In this document: positions 19,643 through 28,500 of the stretch, piece after piece | Layout of the letters: each line of letters starts with the position of its first letter | How positions within the stretch are numbered: the stretch's first letter is position 1 | NCBI GenBank assembly: GCA_015061615.1 | Contig: SUWE01000008.1 | Location: forward strand, 1 to 64,000 | Direction: 5' to 3' | Length of the DNA stretch: 64,000 bases | Source of the DNA: Lentisphaerota bacterium | Lineage (GTDB): Bacteria; Verrucomicrobiota; Lentisphaeria; Victivallales; Victivallaceae | The notes under the pieces: model-generated | Seen by the model: only the letters and a program-made list of their open reading frames with translations | Told to the model about the DNA's origin: nothing | Databases searched by the model: none | Program-made: the position numbers and the translations under genes

Positions 19643-21148
19643 TTATTTTCTCTGTGCCTTGGCTTTTTGAGCTTCATTTTTAGCCCAAAGCATATTGACC
19701 TGAGCAATAAGTGTCGGATCTCTCATTTCCGCCAGAACTGCCTCTCTGGTCATCAATCCGGCGGCGTATTTATCAAACATGCACTGATCGAAAGTACACA
19801 TACCCTGTTTGGTGCTTGTAGCCATGGTCGATTGCAGACGGAATGTTTTCCCTTCACTGATAATGTTGGAAACAGCCATAGTATTAAGCATCAATTCGTA
19901 AATAAGTGTCAATCCGCCGAATCCGTCTGCGACAAGTTTCTGGCAGATAACACCGCGCATACTTCCGGCAGTCATTGCACGGATCTGCGGCTGCTGAGAA
20001 GGCGGAAACACGTCAAGCAGGCGGTTCAGGGTATTTGCGGCATTGCCGGTATGCAGAGTGCCGATAACAAGGTGACCGGTTTCAGAAGCCGTAATGGCGT
20101 TTTCGATAGTTTCCAGGTCGTGCATTTCTCCGATAACAATGATATCGGGGTCTTCACGGAGTGATGCTTTAAGCGCGGTACGGTAACTGTTTGTATGCTT
20201 GCCGACCTCACGCTGGGAAACCTGACAGTTTTTCGACATCTGTAAAATTTCGATCGGATCTTCGACGGAAATAATGTGATCCTGTCGTTTGTCATTAATA
20301 ATGTTTATCATTGATGCAAGAGTCGTCGTCTTGCCCGCTCCGATAGGGCCGGTCACCAGAACAAGACCGTTGTGATAGTCAAGCAAACGTTTGATATGTA
20401 CGACGTCTTTGGGCAGGAATCCAAGTTCCTCAAGAGTTTTGATTTCAGCAGGAACCAAACGGTAACTGCCTGCCATACCGTCTTTCTGCTCCATCAGACA
20501 GACACGGAAACGGTTGTAACCGATCTCCAGAGCAAGACTCATATCCTGTTCTTCTTTGAAAATCGTTTTCTGTTCTTCGGTCAGCAATGCAGTATTCAAT
20601 CTCCACGCATCTTCAGCCGTTATCACATAGGAATCGATTCTCTCAATCTGAAGCAAACGGCGCACAAACGGAGGAGATCCGGCGGAAATATGCAAGTCAC
20701 TGCAGCCAAGCTGACGCAGACAGGTCAGCATCAGCATCATACGTTCTTTCAATTCTTCATCGGAAAGGTACGCGGTATCGCTTAAACTGGGCAGATCCTC
20801 ATATCCGTTGATTCCGGACACATCAATATCCGGCTGGCTGTAAACGACAGCTTCCTGCTGTCCGGAAAGATTCTGAACGCTCTGGTCAGCTGCACCCGGA
20901 GCGACTCCGGAAGCCGCCTGTTCGCAAGCAAAATCAACAATGCTCTGGATCTGTTCTCCCCATGCTTCATGTTCTTCTTCAGGAACAGATGCAAGAAGCT
21001 GATCCAATACCGACTGAGCAAAAACTCCAAGATCGCCGGTACGGTCAAGAGCTTCCCAGAATGCCTGCGCATCATCATCGCTCAACAAGCCGTTGTCGGC
21101 AAGTGCATAAGCGAACCATTGTATTTCCAACGGGACATCAGGTGTCAT
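19643..21148 (-). CDS. PilT-like ATPase paralog with an extra N-terminal domain
   Basis: LVLVTGPIGAGKTTTLASMINIIND, IIVIGEMHDLETIENAITASETGHLVIGTLHTGNAANTLNRLLDVFPPSQQPQIR; about 140-aa acidic N-terminal extension. Confidence 0.87.
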   Translation of the reverse strand: MTPDVPLEIQWFAYALADNGLLSDDDAQAFWEALDRTGDLGVFAQSVLDQLLASVPEEEHEAWGEQIQSIVDFACEQAASGVAPGAADQSVQNLSGQQEAVVYSQPDIDVSGINGYEDLPSLSDTAYLSDEELKERMMLMLTCLRQLGCSDLHISAGSPPFVRRLLQIERIDSYVITAEDAWRLNTALLTEEQKTIFKEEQDMSLALEIGYNRFRVCLMEQKDGMAGSYRLVPAEIKTLEELGFLPKDVVHIKRLLDYHNGLVLVTGPIGAGKTTTLASMINIINDKRQDHIISVEDPIEILQMSKNCQVSQREVGKHTNSYRTALKASLREDPDIIVIGEMHDLETIENAITASETGHLVIGTLHTGNAANTLNRLLDVFPPSQQPQIRAMTAGSMRGVICQKLVADGFGGLTLIYELMLNTMAVSNIISEGKTFRLQSTMATSTKQGMCTFDQCMFDKYAAGLMTREAVLAEMRDPTLIAQVNMLWAKNEAQKAKAQRK

Positions 21149-21262
21149 AAAACAATCCTTTCCTGTGTTAGTTTTACCATAGACTGCATATACAATACAA
21201 CCGGATTCCGCCGAAGTCAACCCCGAATATGCAATAGAAATGTAAAAAAAACGATTATGAAT

Positions 21263-21291
21263 TTGAAAATTTGACTTTTCAGGGTTATATT
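21263..21291 (+). promoter_or_regulatory. Putative sigma70-type promoter (TTGAAA-17-TATATT) of the etf operon
   Basis: TTGAAA 21263..21268, 17-nt spacer, TATATT 21286..21291. Confidence 0.5.
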
Positions 21292-21347
21292 AATTAAATG
21301 GTATGGCATAATTTTGCCGTTAATTCAAGAAAGATGGAGGTAACCCC

Positions 21348-22235
21348 GTGAGTTTTCATCTGTTGGTGTTTGTCAAGCAGGTGCCGGATACTCAGAACAT
21401 TTCCGGTGATGCGATGACTCCAGAAGGAACTGTGAACCGTGCCGCTCTGCCGGCGATCTTCAATCCGGAAGATTTGAATGCTTTGGAACTGGCTCTTCAG
21501 CTCAAAGACCGTTACCAGGCCCATGTAACTGTGGCAACGATGGGAATGCCCGCCGCCGCAGAAGTTTTGCGCCAGTCTCTTTACCGCGGCGCAGACCGTG
21601 CGGTGCTGGTCACTGACCGCGCTCTTGCCGGAGCTGACACTCTTGCTACCAGCTACACGTTGAGCTGTGTTGCGAAAAAACTCGGAAACATCGACCTTGT
21701 TCTCTGCGGCCGTCAGGCTATTGACGGTGATACAGCTCAGGTTGGTCCGCAGATTGCGGAAAAACTCAACATCCCGCAGATTTGTTATGTTGAAGAAGTG
21801 AAATCACTTGATGCTGATAAAATCGTCGCACGCCGCGCGATCGAAGGCGGCTACGAAGTTCTTTCCTCACCGCTTCCGGCGCTGTTGACTGTTATCGACG
21901 CAAATGATCCGCGTCCGATGAACGTCAAGCTCATTATGAAATACAAACGCGCCCGTACTCCCGGCGAAGTCGATGCTGCGGCTAAAAAAGGCGAGATTGC
22001 CGATGCAGAACAGTACAAAGCCGAACTTGCAGCGAAGGGACTGCTTATTGAGGAATATTCCGCAGCCGATATCAATGCTGCTCCGGAAAGAATCGGCTTT
22101 CCCGGTTCACCGACCAAAGTAAAGCAGGTTATGAGTGTTGTTCTCACAGCCGGCGAAGCAAAGACCGTATCCGCCGATGCCGAAGGTATCGCCGGACTTA
22201 TGCATGAACTTATCAGCGATCATACTCTGGGGTAA
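21348..22235 (+). CDS. etfB: Electron transfer flavoprotein beta subunit
   Basis: LLVFVKQVPDTQNISGD, LVLCGRQAIDGDTAQVGPQIAEKLNIPQI; adjacent to etfA. Confidence 0.93.
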   Translation: MSFHLLVFVKQVPDTQNISGDAMTPEGTVNRAALPAIFNPEDLNALELALQLKDRYQAHVTVATMGMPAAAEVLRQSLYRGADRAVLVTDRALAGADTLATSYTLSCVAKKLGNIDLVLCGRQAIDGDTAQVGPQIAEKLNIPQICYVEEVKSLDADKIVARRAIEGGYEVLSSPLPALLTVIDANDPRPMNVKLIMKYKRARTPGEVDAAAKKGEIADAEQYKAELAAKGLLIEEYSAADINAAPERIGFPGSPTKVKQVMSVVLTAGEAKTVSADAEGIAGLMHELISDHTLG

Positions 22236-22241
22236 TCGAAA

Positions 22242-23264
22242 ATGGCTAATATTGGAAACGTCTGGGTCTTTATCGAACAGGAACAGGGCAAGATCGCCGG
22301 AGTCAGTCTCCAGCTGGTCTCCAAAGGTCGTGAACTTGCAGACCGTCTCGGTGTCAAACTTGAAGGTATTCTTCTCGGCGACAATCTTTCCGGTTGCATC
22401 GACACACTTTATCACTACGGCTGTGACCGGGTAATTCTTGCGGAAGATCCCCGTCTGGAACCGTTCACCGTCCTGCCCTATGCAAAAGTTATTATGAAAC
22501 TCATCCTTGAGCATAAACCGAACATTCTGCTTTTCGGTGCGACACTCAAGGGCAGAGAGCTGGCTCCGCGTATTGCGTCTGAGAAACTCGCCGGTCTTAC
22601 TGCAGACTGTACCGACCTGCAGATCGACGATTTTGAAGACAAGAAAAACGGTCAGAGCTACACCGACAAACTCATGCAGATCCGCCCGGCATTCGGCGGT
22701 AACATCATCGCCACCATCGTCAACACCTGGGATGATCCCCAGATGGTGACCGTCCGCGAAGGCGTGATGAAACTCGGCGAAGCAGACACATCAAGAAAAG
22801 GTGAACTGCTCCGTATTCCGGTTGAACTGACTGCTGCAGATACCGTGGTTCAGGTCATTGAACGCGTCCGTGCAGACAAGGAAGTCGACCTTCAGGGTGC
22901 GCAGATCATCGTTGCCGGCGGTTACGGTGTCGGATCCAAAGAAAACTTCAAGCTGATCTATGATCTGGCGGAAGCTATCGGCGGTGAAGTCGGAGCTTCA
23001 CGTGCGGCAGTGGATGCCGGCTGGATCAGTCACGATCATCAGGTTGGTCAGACCGGTGTCACGGTCCGTCCGCGTCTTTACATTGCCTGCGGTATTTCCG
23101 GTTCCATCCAGCACACTGCCGGTATGAGTGAATCCAAAAAGATCATTGCAATCAACACCGATCCGGATGCACCGATTTTCAGCTGTGCAGACTATGCGAT
23201 CGTCGGTGACCTTAATCAGGTTATCCCGCAGATGATCAAAGCCTTCAAAGCCAAGCAGCAGTAA
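22242..23264 (+). CDS. etfA: Electron transfer flavoprotein alpha subunit
   Basis: LFGATLKGRELAPRIASEKLAGLTADCTDL, GASRAAVDAGWISHDHQVGQTGVTVRPRLYIACGISGSIQHTAGM. Confidence 0.95.
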   Translation: MANIGNVWVFIEQEQGKIAGVSLQLVSKGRELADRLGVKLEGILLGDNLSGCIDTLYHYGCDRVILAEDPRLEPFTVLPYAKVIMKLILEHKPNILLFGATLKGRELAPRIASEKLAGLTADCTDLQIDDFEDKKNGQSYTDKLMQIRPAFGGNIIATIVNTWDDPQMVTVREGVMKLGEADTSRKGELLRIPVELTAADTVVQVIERVRADKEVDLQGAQIIVAGGYGVGSKENFKLIYDLAEAIGGEVGASRAAVDAGWISHDHQVGQTGVTVRPRLYIACGISGSIQHTAGMSESKKIIAINTDPDAPIFSCADYAIVGDLNQVIPQMIKAFKAKQQ

Positions 23265-23281
23265 CAGGAGATATTCTTACA

Positions 23282-25012
23282 ATGTTGAACTACTTTTCTG
23301 ACAATCAGGATCTTGAATTCACGCTGCACAATCTTGAGCTGGCTGAAATCACCGCCATGCTTGAGAAAAATTATGAAAATGCGGAAAAATTTGAAACTGC
23401 TCCGGCGGACTTCAAAGATGCGCTTGACAACTATGAACGCGCACTTAAAGTCATCGGAGAAATCGCCGGTGAACGCATCGAAGCCCGTTCCCGTACCGTA
23501 GATGAAGTCGGCGCCCAGTTCAAAGACGGCAAAGTCATCTATCATCCGCTGACTCTGCAGAACCTCAAAGACCTCAATCAGGCAGGTCTGATGGGTGTCA
23601 TGCTCGGTCATGAGTACGGCGGTTTGAACTTCCCCTGCTCTGTTTATACGATGATGACTGAAATCGTCTCCCGTGCGGATGCGTCACTTCAGAACATTTT
23701 CGGTTTGCAGGATATCGCTGAAACCATCAGCTTCTTCGGAAACGATGAGCAGAAGAACTTCTATCTGCCCCGTTTTGCGGCAGGTGAATTTGACGGATCA
23801 ATGGACCTGACCGAACCTGACTACGGTTCAGACTTGCAGTCTGTCCGTCTGCGTGCGTATCAGGATGAAAACGGTCAGTGGTATCTGAACGGAATGAAAC
23901 GCTTCATCACCAACGGCTGCTCCAAAGTGCATCTGGTGCTTGCCCGTTCTGAAGAAGGAACGACCGACGGCCGCGGATTGTCCATGTTCATCTGTGAAGC
24001 GTGTCCGCAGCTTGTTGTCCGCCGTATTGAAGACAAAATGGGTATTCACGGTGTTGCGACTTGCGAACTTCAGTTCAATGATGTCCCTGCCCAGCTTTGC
24101 GGAAAACGCCGTATGGGTCTTATCCGTTATGTGATGAGTTTGATGAACGGAGCGCGTGTTGCGATCAGTGCGCAAGCGGTCGGTATTGCCGAAGCTGCCT
24201 ACCGTCAGGCACGCAAATATGCTTCTGAGCGTGAACAGTTCAAGCGCAGCATTGACAAATTCCCTGCGATCTACTCAATGCTGAGCAGCATGAAAGTCCG
24301 TTTGACTGCTGCGCGTGCGCTGCTTTATGAAACGACCAGAATCGTTGACCTGCGTAATGCGTATACCCATGTTGTCGAACACGGAACTCCGACTGCGGAA
24401 GACCGTGAAAAGCAGAAATATTACACCAAACTGGCAGCTCAGCTGACCCCGATGTGCAAAGCTCTTGCAACAGAGAGTGCGAACTCGATTGCATACGACG
24501 GAATCCAGATCCACGGCGGAACCGGTTACATGCGAGACTTCAATGCGGAGCGTTACTACCGTGATGCGCGTATTACGAACATTTACGAAGGAACGACCCA
24601 GCTGCAGATTGTGGCTGCGATCGGCGGAGTGATGCAGCGTGATGCAGACAAACGCATGGAAGAGCTGTTCTCAATCGAACTGCCTGAAAATCTGGCGGCA
24701 CTTCGCGACAAACTGGCGGCACTCCATGCAAAACAGCTGGAAGCGGTCAAATTTGTTTCAGAAAAACGCACCGAAGACGGCAATAAAGATACAGCGTATC
24801 ACGATCTGATGGCACGTAATCTGGTGGAAATGGAAACTTACATTTTCGTTGGTCTGCTGCTGCTGCGTGACGGAGCGATTTGTGCCGACCGTGCGCCGAT
24901 TGCGGAACGCTATGTGCTGGATGCAGTTGCGGAATTTGAGCGCCGTTATTTGAATGTCTGCTCCGGCGACACCAAACTGATCGCCAATCACCGCGACATT
25001 ATTGATTACTGA
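23282..25012 (+). CDS. Acyl-CoA dehydrogenase family protein
   Basis: LTEPDYGSDLQSVRLRA, KRFITNGCSKVHLVLARS, NSIAYDGIQIHGGTGYMRDFNAERYYRDARITNIYEGTTQLQ. Confidence 0.93.
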   Translation: MLNYFSDNQDLEFTLHNLELAEITAMLEKNYENAEKFETAPADFKDALDNYERALKVIGEIAGERIEARSRTVDEVGAQFKDGKVIYHPLTLQNLKDLNQAGLMGVMLGHEYGGLNFPCSVYTMMTEIVSRADASLQNIFGLQDIAETISFFGNDEQKNFYLPRFAAGEFDGSMDLTEPDYGSDLQSVRLRAYQDENGQWYLNGMKRFITNGCSKVHLVLARSEEGTTDGRGLSMFICEACPQLVVRRIEDKMGIHGVATCELQFNDVPAQLCGKRRMGLIRYVMSLMNGARVAISAQAVGIAEAAYRQARKYASEREQFKRSIDKFPAIYSMLSSMKVRLTAARALLYETTRIVDLRNAYTHVVEHGTPTAEDREKQKYYTKLAAQLTPMCKALATESANSIAYDGIQIHGGTGYMRDFNAERYYRDARITNIYEGTTQLQIVAAIGGVMQRDADKRMEELFSIELPENLAALRDKLAALHAKQLEAVKFVSEKRTEDGNKDTAYHDLMARNLVEMETYIFVGLLLLRDGAICADRAPIAERYVLDAVAEFERRYLNVCSGDTKLIANHRDIIDY

Positions 25013-25029
25013 CAAGGAGTAAACGGAAT

Positions 25030-25281
25030 ATGAACAACAGTTATCTGGAACGGGCAAAGCAGAACATTCCCGATCCGCAGATTCTTTCTGTGGTAGCCGC
25101 CAAACGCGCCAAACAACTGGCGCTCGGCGCCCGCCCGATGGTGAAGACTGCGGATGAAAATCTGCTGGATATTGCACTGCTGGAAATTGCCGAGGGCTTG
25201 CTCTCATACGAATTTCCGGATGAAAACGAAGTTGCCGCGCCTGCTGAAAATGCAGAAGCTGCCGCAACGGATGCTGAATAA
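25030..25281 (+). CDS. rpoZ: DNA-directed RNA polymerase omega subunit (RpoZ-like)
   Basis: ILSVVAAKRAKQLALGARPMV...LLDIALLEIAEGLLSYEF resembles the omega-subunit core (xxVAAxRARQL...ALxEIxEGLI); 83 aa. Confidence 0.75.
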   Translation: MNNSYLERAKQNIPDPQILSVVAAKRAKQLALGARPMVKTADENLLDIALLEIAEGLLSYEFPDENEVAAPAENAEAAATDAE

Positions 25282-25301
25282 GTACAACTTTTCAGTTTCA
25301 A

Positions 25302-25333
25302 GAGCTGTCGCGAAAGTGACAGCTCTTTTTTTT
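25302..25333 (+). terminator. Rho-independent terminator after rpoZ
   Basis: GAGCTGTC-GCGAAAGT-GACAGCTC followed by T8. Confidence 0.9.
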
Positions 25334-25520
25334 GCCCCTGCGGCGGCAAACGTGCCGCTCCGGTGGAACTGCCGACGATGGCGCACCGATAAACCTCCGT
25401 ACCTTTACGTACTCATCCGTTCAATGCGCCGCCCCCCAAAAAACCGCAAGCCACAGCAGGCATTTTTCCTCTGCCTGAAAAAAATCGCAACTTTCCAAAC
25501 GCAACTGCTTGAAAAAAAAA

Positions 25521-25572
25521 CTTATGATAAATTATACTCAAAATATATTTTTTCAGTAAATTTTATCATAAG
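25521..25572 (+). promoter_or_regulatory. Inverted repeat in the leader of the first giant repeat-protein gene
   Basis: CTTATGATAAA (25521..25531) pairs perfectly with TTTATCATAAG (25562..25572); ATG at 25583. Confidence 0.6.
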
Positions 25573-25582
25573 GAAAGTTTCC

Positions 25583-28500
25583 ATGGCGTATTACATCTAC
25601 GACGGCATTATCAGCAGTGGGATAACATTATCATCTTGGTGGGACCCCATGTGGATCTCCTCCGGCGGTACGGCTAACAACACCACCGTTTATTCCGAGG
25701 GCTCCATGTACATCTGCTCCGGCGGAACGGCAAACAAAACCACCGTTAATTCCGGGGGCATCATGGACATCTCCTCCGGCGGCACGGCTAACAGCACCAC
25801 TGTTAATGATGGGGGCAAAATGTACATCAACTCTGGCGGAACAGCGACAAATGTTATTTGGACTCCATGCGAGGGATTTGTATCTGCCGCTGCCGGAGCT
25901 TATGTAACCTATGCCAGTGAATATTCCGGAGTCTACTTCGGTTATAATGGCCAATTGCGTTCTCACGCACAATCAATGGATAACAAAGTTGTTTCAGGTT
26001 CAATGTACGTCATGTCCGGTGGAGTGGCAAACTCCACCACCGTTAATTCCGGTGGCGCCATGTACATCTCCTCCGGCGGAACGGCAAACAGCACCACAGT
26101 TTCCTGGGGCTTCATGGACATCTACTCCGGCGGTGTAGCAAACAACACAGTTAACGATGGCGACATGTACATCTACTCCGGTGGGGTGGCAAACAACACA
26201 GTTAATGACGATGGCTACATGCTCATCTTCTCCGGCGGAACGGCAAACAGCACCACCGTTAATTCCGGTGGCTCCATGTACATCTCCTCCGGCGGGACGG
26301 CAACAAACGTTTCTTGGACACCATGTATTGGTAGTGTATATGCCGCTGACGGAGCTTATGTAACCTATGCCAGTACATATTCCAGTGTTTATTTCGGCTC
26401 AGGTAATCGACTGCTTTCTCATACTCAAACAATGAGCGATAAATATGTAACAGGCTATTATTGTTCGATGTATGTTATGTCCGGCGGAACGGCAAACAGC
26501 ACCACCGTTAATTCCGATGGCAAGATGTACATCTCCTCCGGCGGAACGGCAAACAGCACCACCGTTTACTGGGGCTCCATGTTCATCTACTCCGGCGGAA
26601 CGGCAAACAGCACCACTGTTAGTTCCGGCAGGATGTACATCTCCTCCGGCGGCACGGCTAACAGCACCACCGTTTACTGGGGCTCCATGTTCATCTACTC
26701 CGGCGGAACGGCAAACAGCACCACTGTTAATGATGGGGGCAACATGTACATCTCCTACGGCGGAACGGCAAACAGCACCACTGTTAATGACGGAGGTTAC
26801 ATATACATCTCCTCCGGCGGTTCTGCAACAAATTTAACCTTGTCTGCCGGAGGTCGACTCGGAGGAATTTCTTTTGCAGAAGATAGGTATTTTGCCAATA
26901 TTTCCAATGGTTCGGCTATTGTTGCAGATAATGTATACATTATTGGTTTAGGCATGAACATCATCTCCGGCGGCACGGCTAACAACATCACCGTTAATTC
27001 AGGTGGCAACATGTACATCTCCTCCGGCGGTACGGCTAACAACACCACTGTTAATTCCAGGGGCTACATGTACATCTCCTCCGGCGGCACGGCTAACAGC
27101 ACCACCATTAACGATGGCTACATGAACATCTTCTCCGGCGGTACGGCAAACAGCACCACCGTTAGGGGCTACATGTACATCTCCTCCGGCGGCACGGCTA
27201 ACAGCACCACCATTAACGATGGCTACATGAACATCTCCTCCGGCGGGGTGCATCGTGGCTCGTTGCAGATTGAAAGCGGAGCAACTGTTTCGGCGCATAA
27301 AGGCGCTAAAATTGATTTTAACGTGGCTGACCGGAAAACAGAAGATGGCTACTTGATCAACGATCTGTCGTTGATTCAAGGCGCACCAACTTATACGATT
27401 ACGGTTTCGGCTGAACAGGAGTTCGGAACATATAAACTTGCTCAAGGAGCAGATAACTTCACCAGAACACTTACTATCGGCGAGGGCACAAGCAATTACG
27501 GTTCAATCACCGTCAATGGCGAAGATTTTGTCTACAACGACACAGTTTATTCTCTTGATCAACTTGATGGAAATCTCACTTTGACAATAGCTAAGGATAT
27601 TACTCCTCCGACACTTACCATTAACGGCAATGCAACTGCCCTCACCAATAAAGACGTTGTTCTCAAAATCTCCGCTAATGAAAATTGTACCATTTTGTAC
27701 AACATCAACAACGGTGAATGGCAGACCTATTCCGACGGCATCACTGTAACTGCCAACGGCACTGTAAATATCAAAGCCACCGATGAAGCGGGCAACGTCA
27801 CCGAAAAATCAGTTGTGGTGGATATGATCGACAAAGTCGCGCCGACGCTTGAGATTTCCGGCAATGCAGAAGTTGCGACAAATCAGGATGTCGTCTTGAC
27901 TGCAACCGCCAGTGACGGTATTGTAGAATATTGGGATGGCGCGGAATGGATTGAAGGAAATTCTATCACTGCCACAGAAAACGGAACTTACCAGTTCCGC
28001 GTAACCGATGAAGCGGGCAATGTCACTGAAAAGTCGGTCGTGGTTGATCAAATCGACAAAATCGCTCCCACTCTTGAGATTTCCGGTAATGCGGAAGTTG
28101 CGACAAATCAGGATGTTATTCTTACCGCAACCGCCAGTGACGGTACGGTGGAATACTTTGCCAACGGCAAGTGGAATTCCGGAAACAGTTTGACTGTTGC
28201 CGAAAACGGAACTTACCAATTCCGCGTAACCGATGCGGCGGGCAACGTTACTGAAAAGTCGGTCGTGGTTGATCAAATCGACAAGGTCGCGCCGACCAAG
28301 CCGGAAGTTTTTGCCAGTACCACCGCGCCGACTAATAAAAATGTGACGGTCAGTGCGGAGTTCTCACTCGACAGCATCAAACAGCAGTTCTCCTACGACA
28401 ACCAGACTTGGTACGACTACGAAAGCGGAATTGTCCTCTCCCGCAACGGAGTGATTTACTTCCGCGGAATTGATGCCGTCGGCAATGTCTCAGAAGTTGC

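Noticed and set aside
26472-26837. Alternative-frame ORF MLCPAERQTAPPLIPMARC... and similar ones
   Set aside because: Off-frame shadow of the repeat array; its periodic peptide is a by-product of the repeated DNA.
25650-27245. CRISPR-like regularly spaced repeats
   Set aside because: The repeats are 54-57 bp, degenerate and in frame within one long ORF, with no unique spacers. They encode the AIDA-type SGGTANSTTVNS motif.
27809-28276. Antisense ORF inside the Ig-like region
   Set aside because: Shadow of the repeated coding DNA; no RBS or recognisable protein features.
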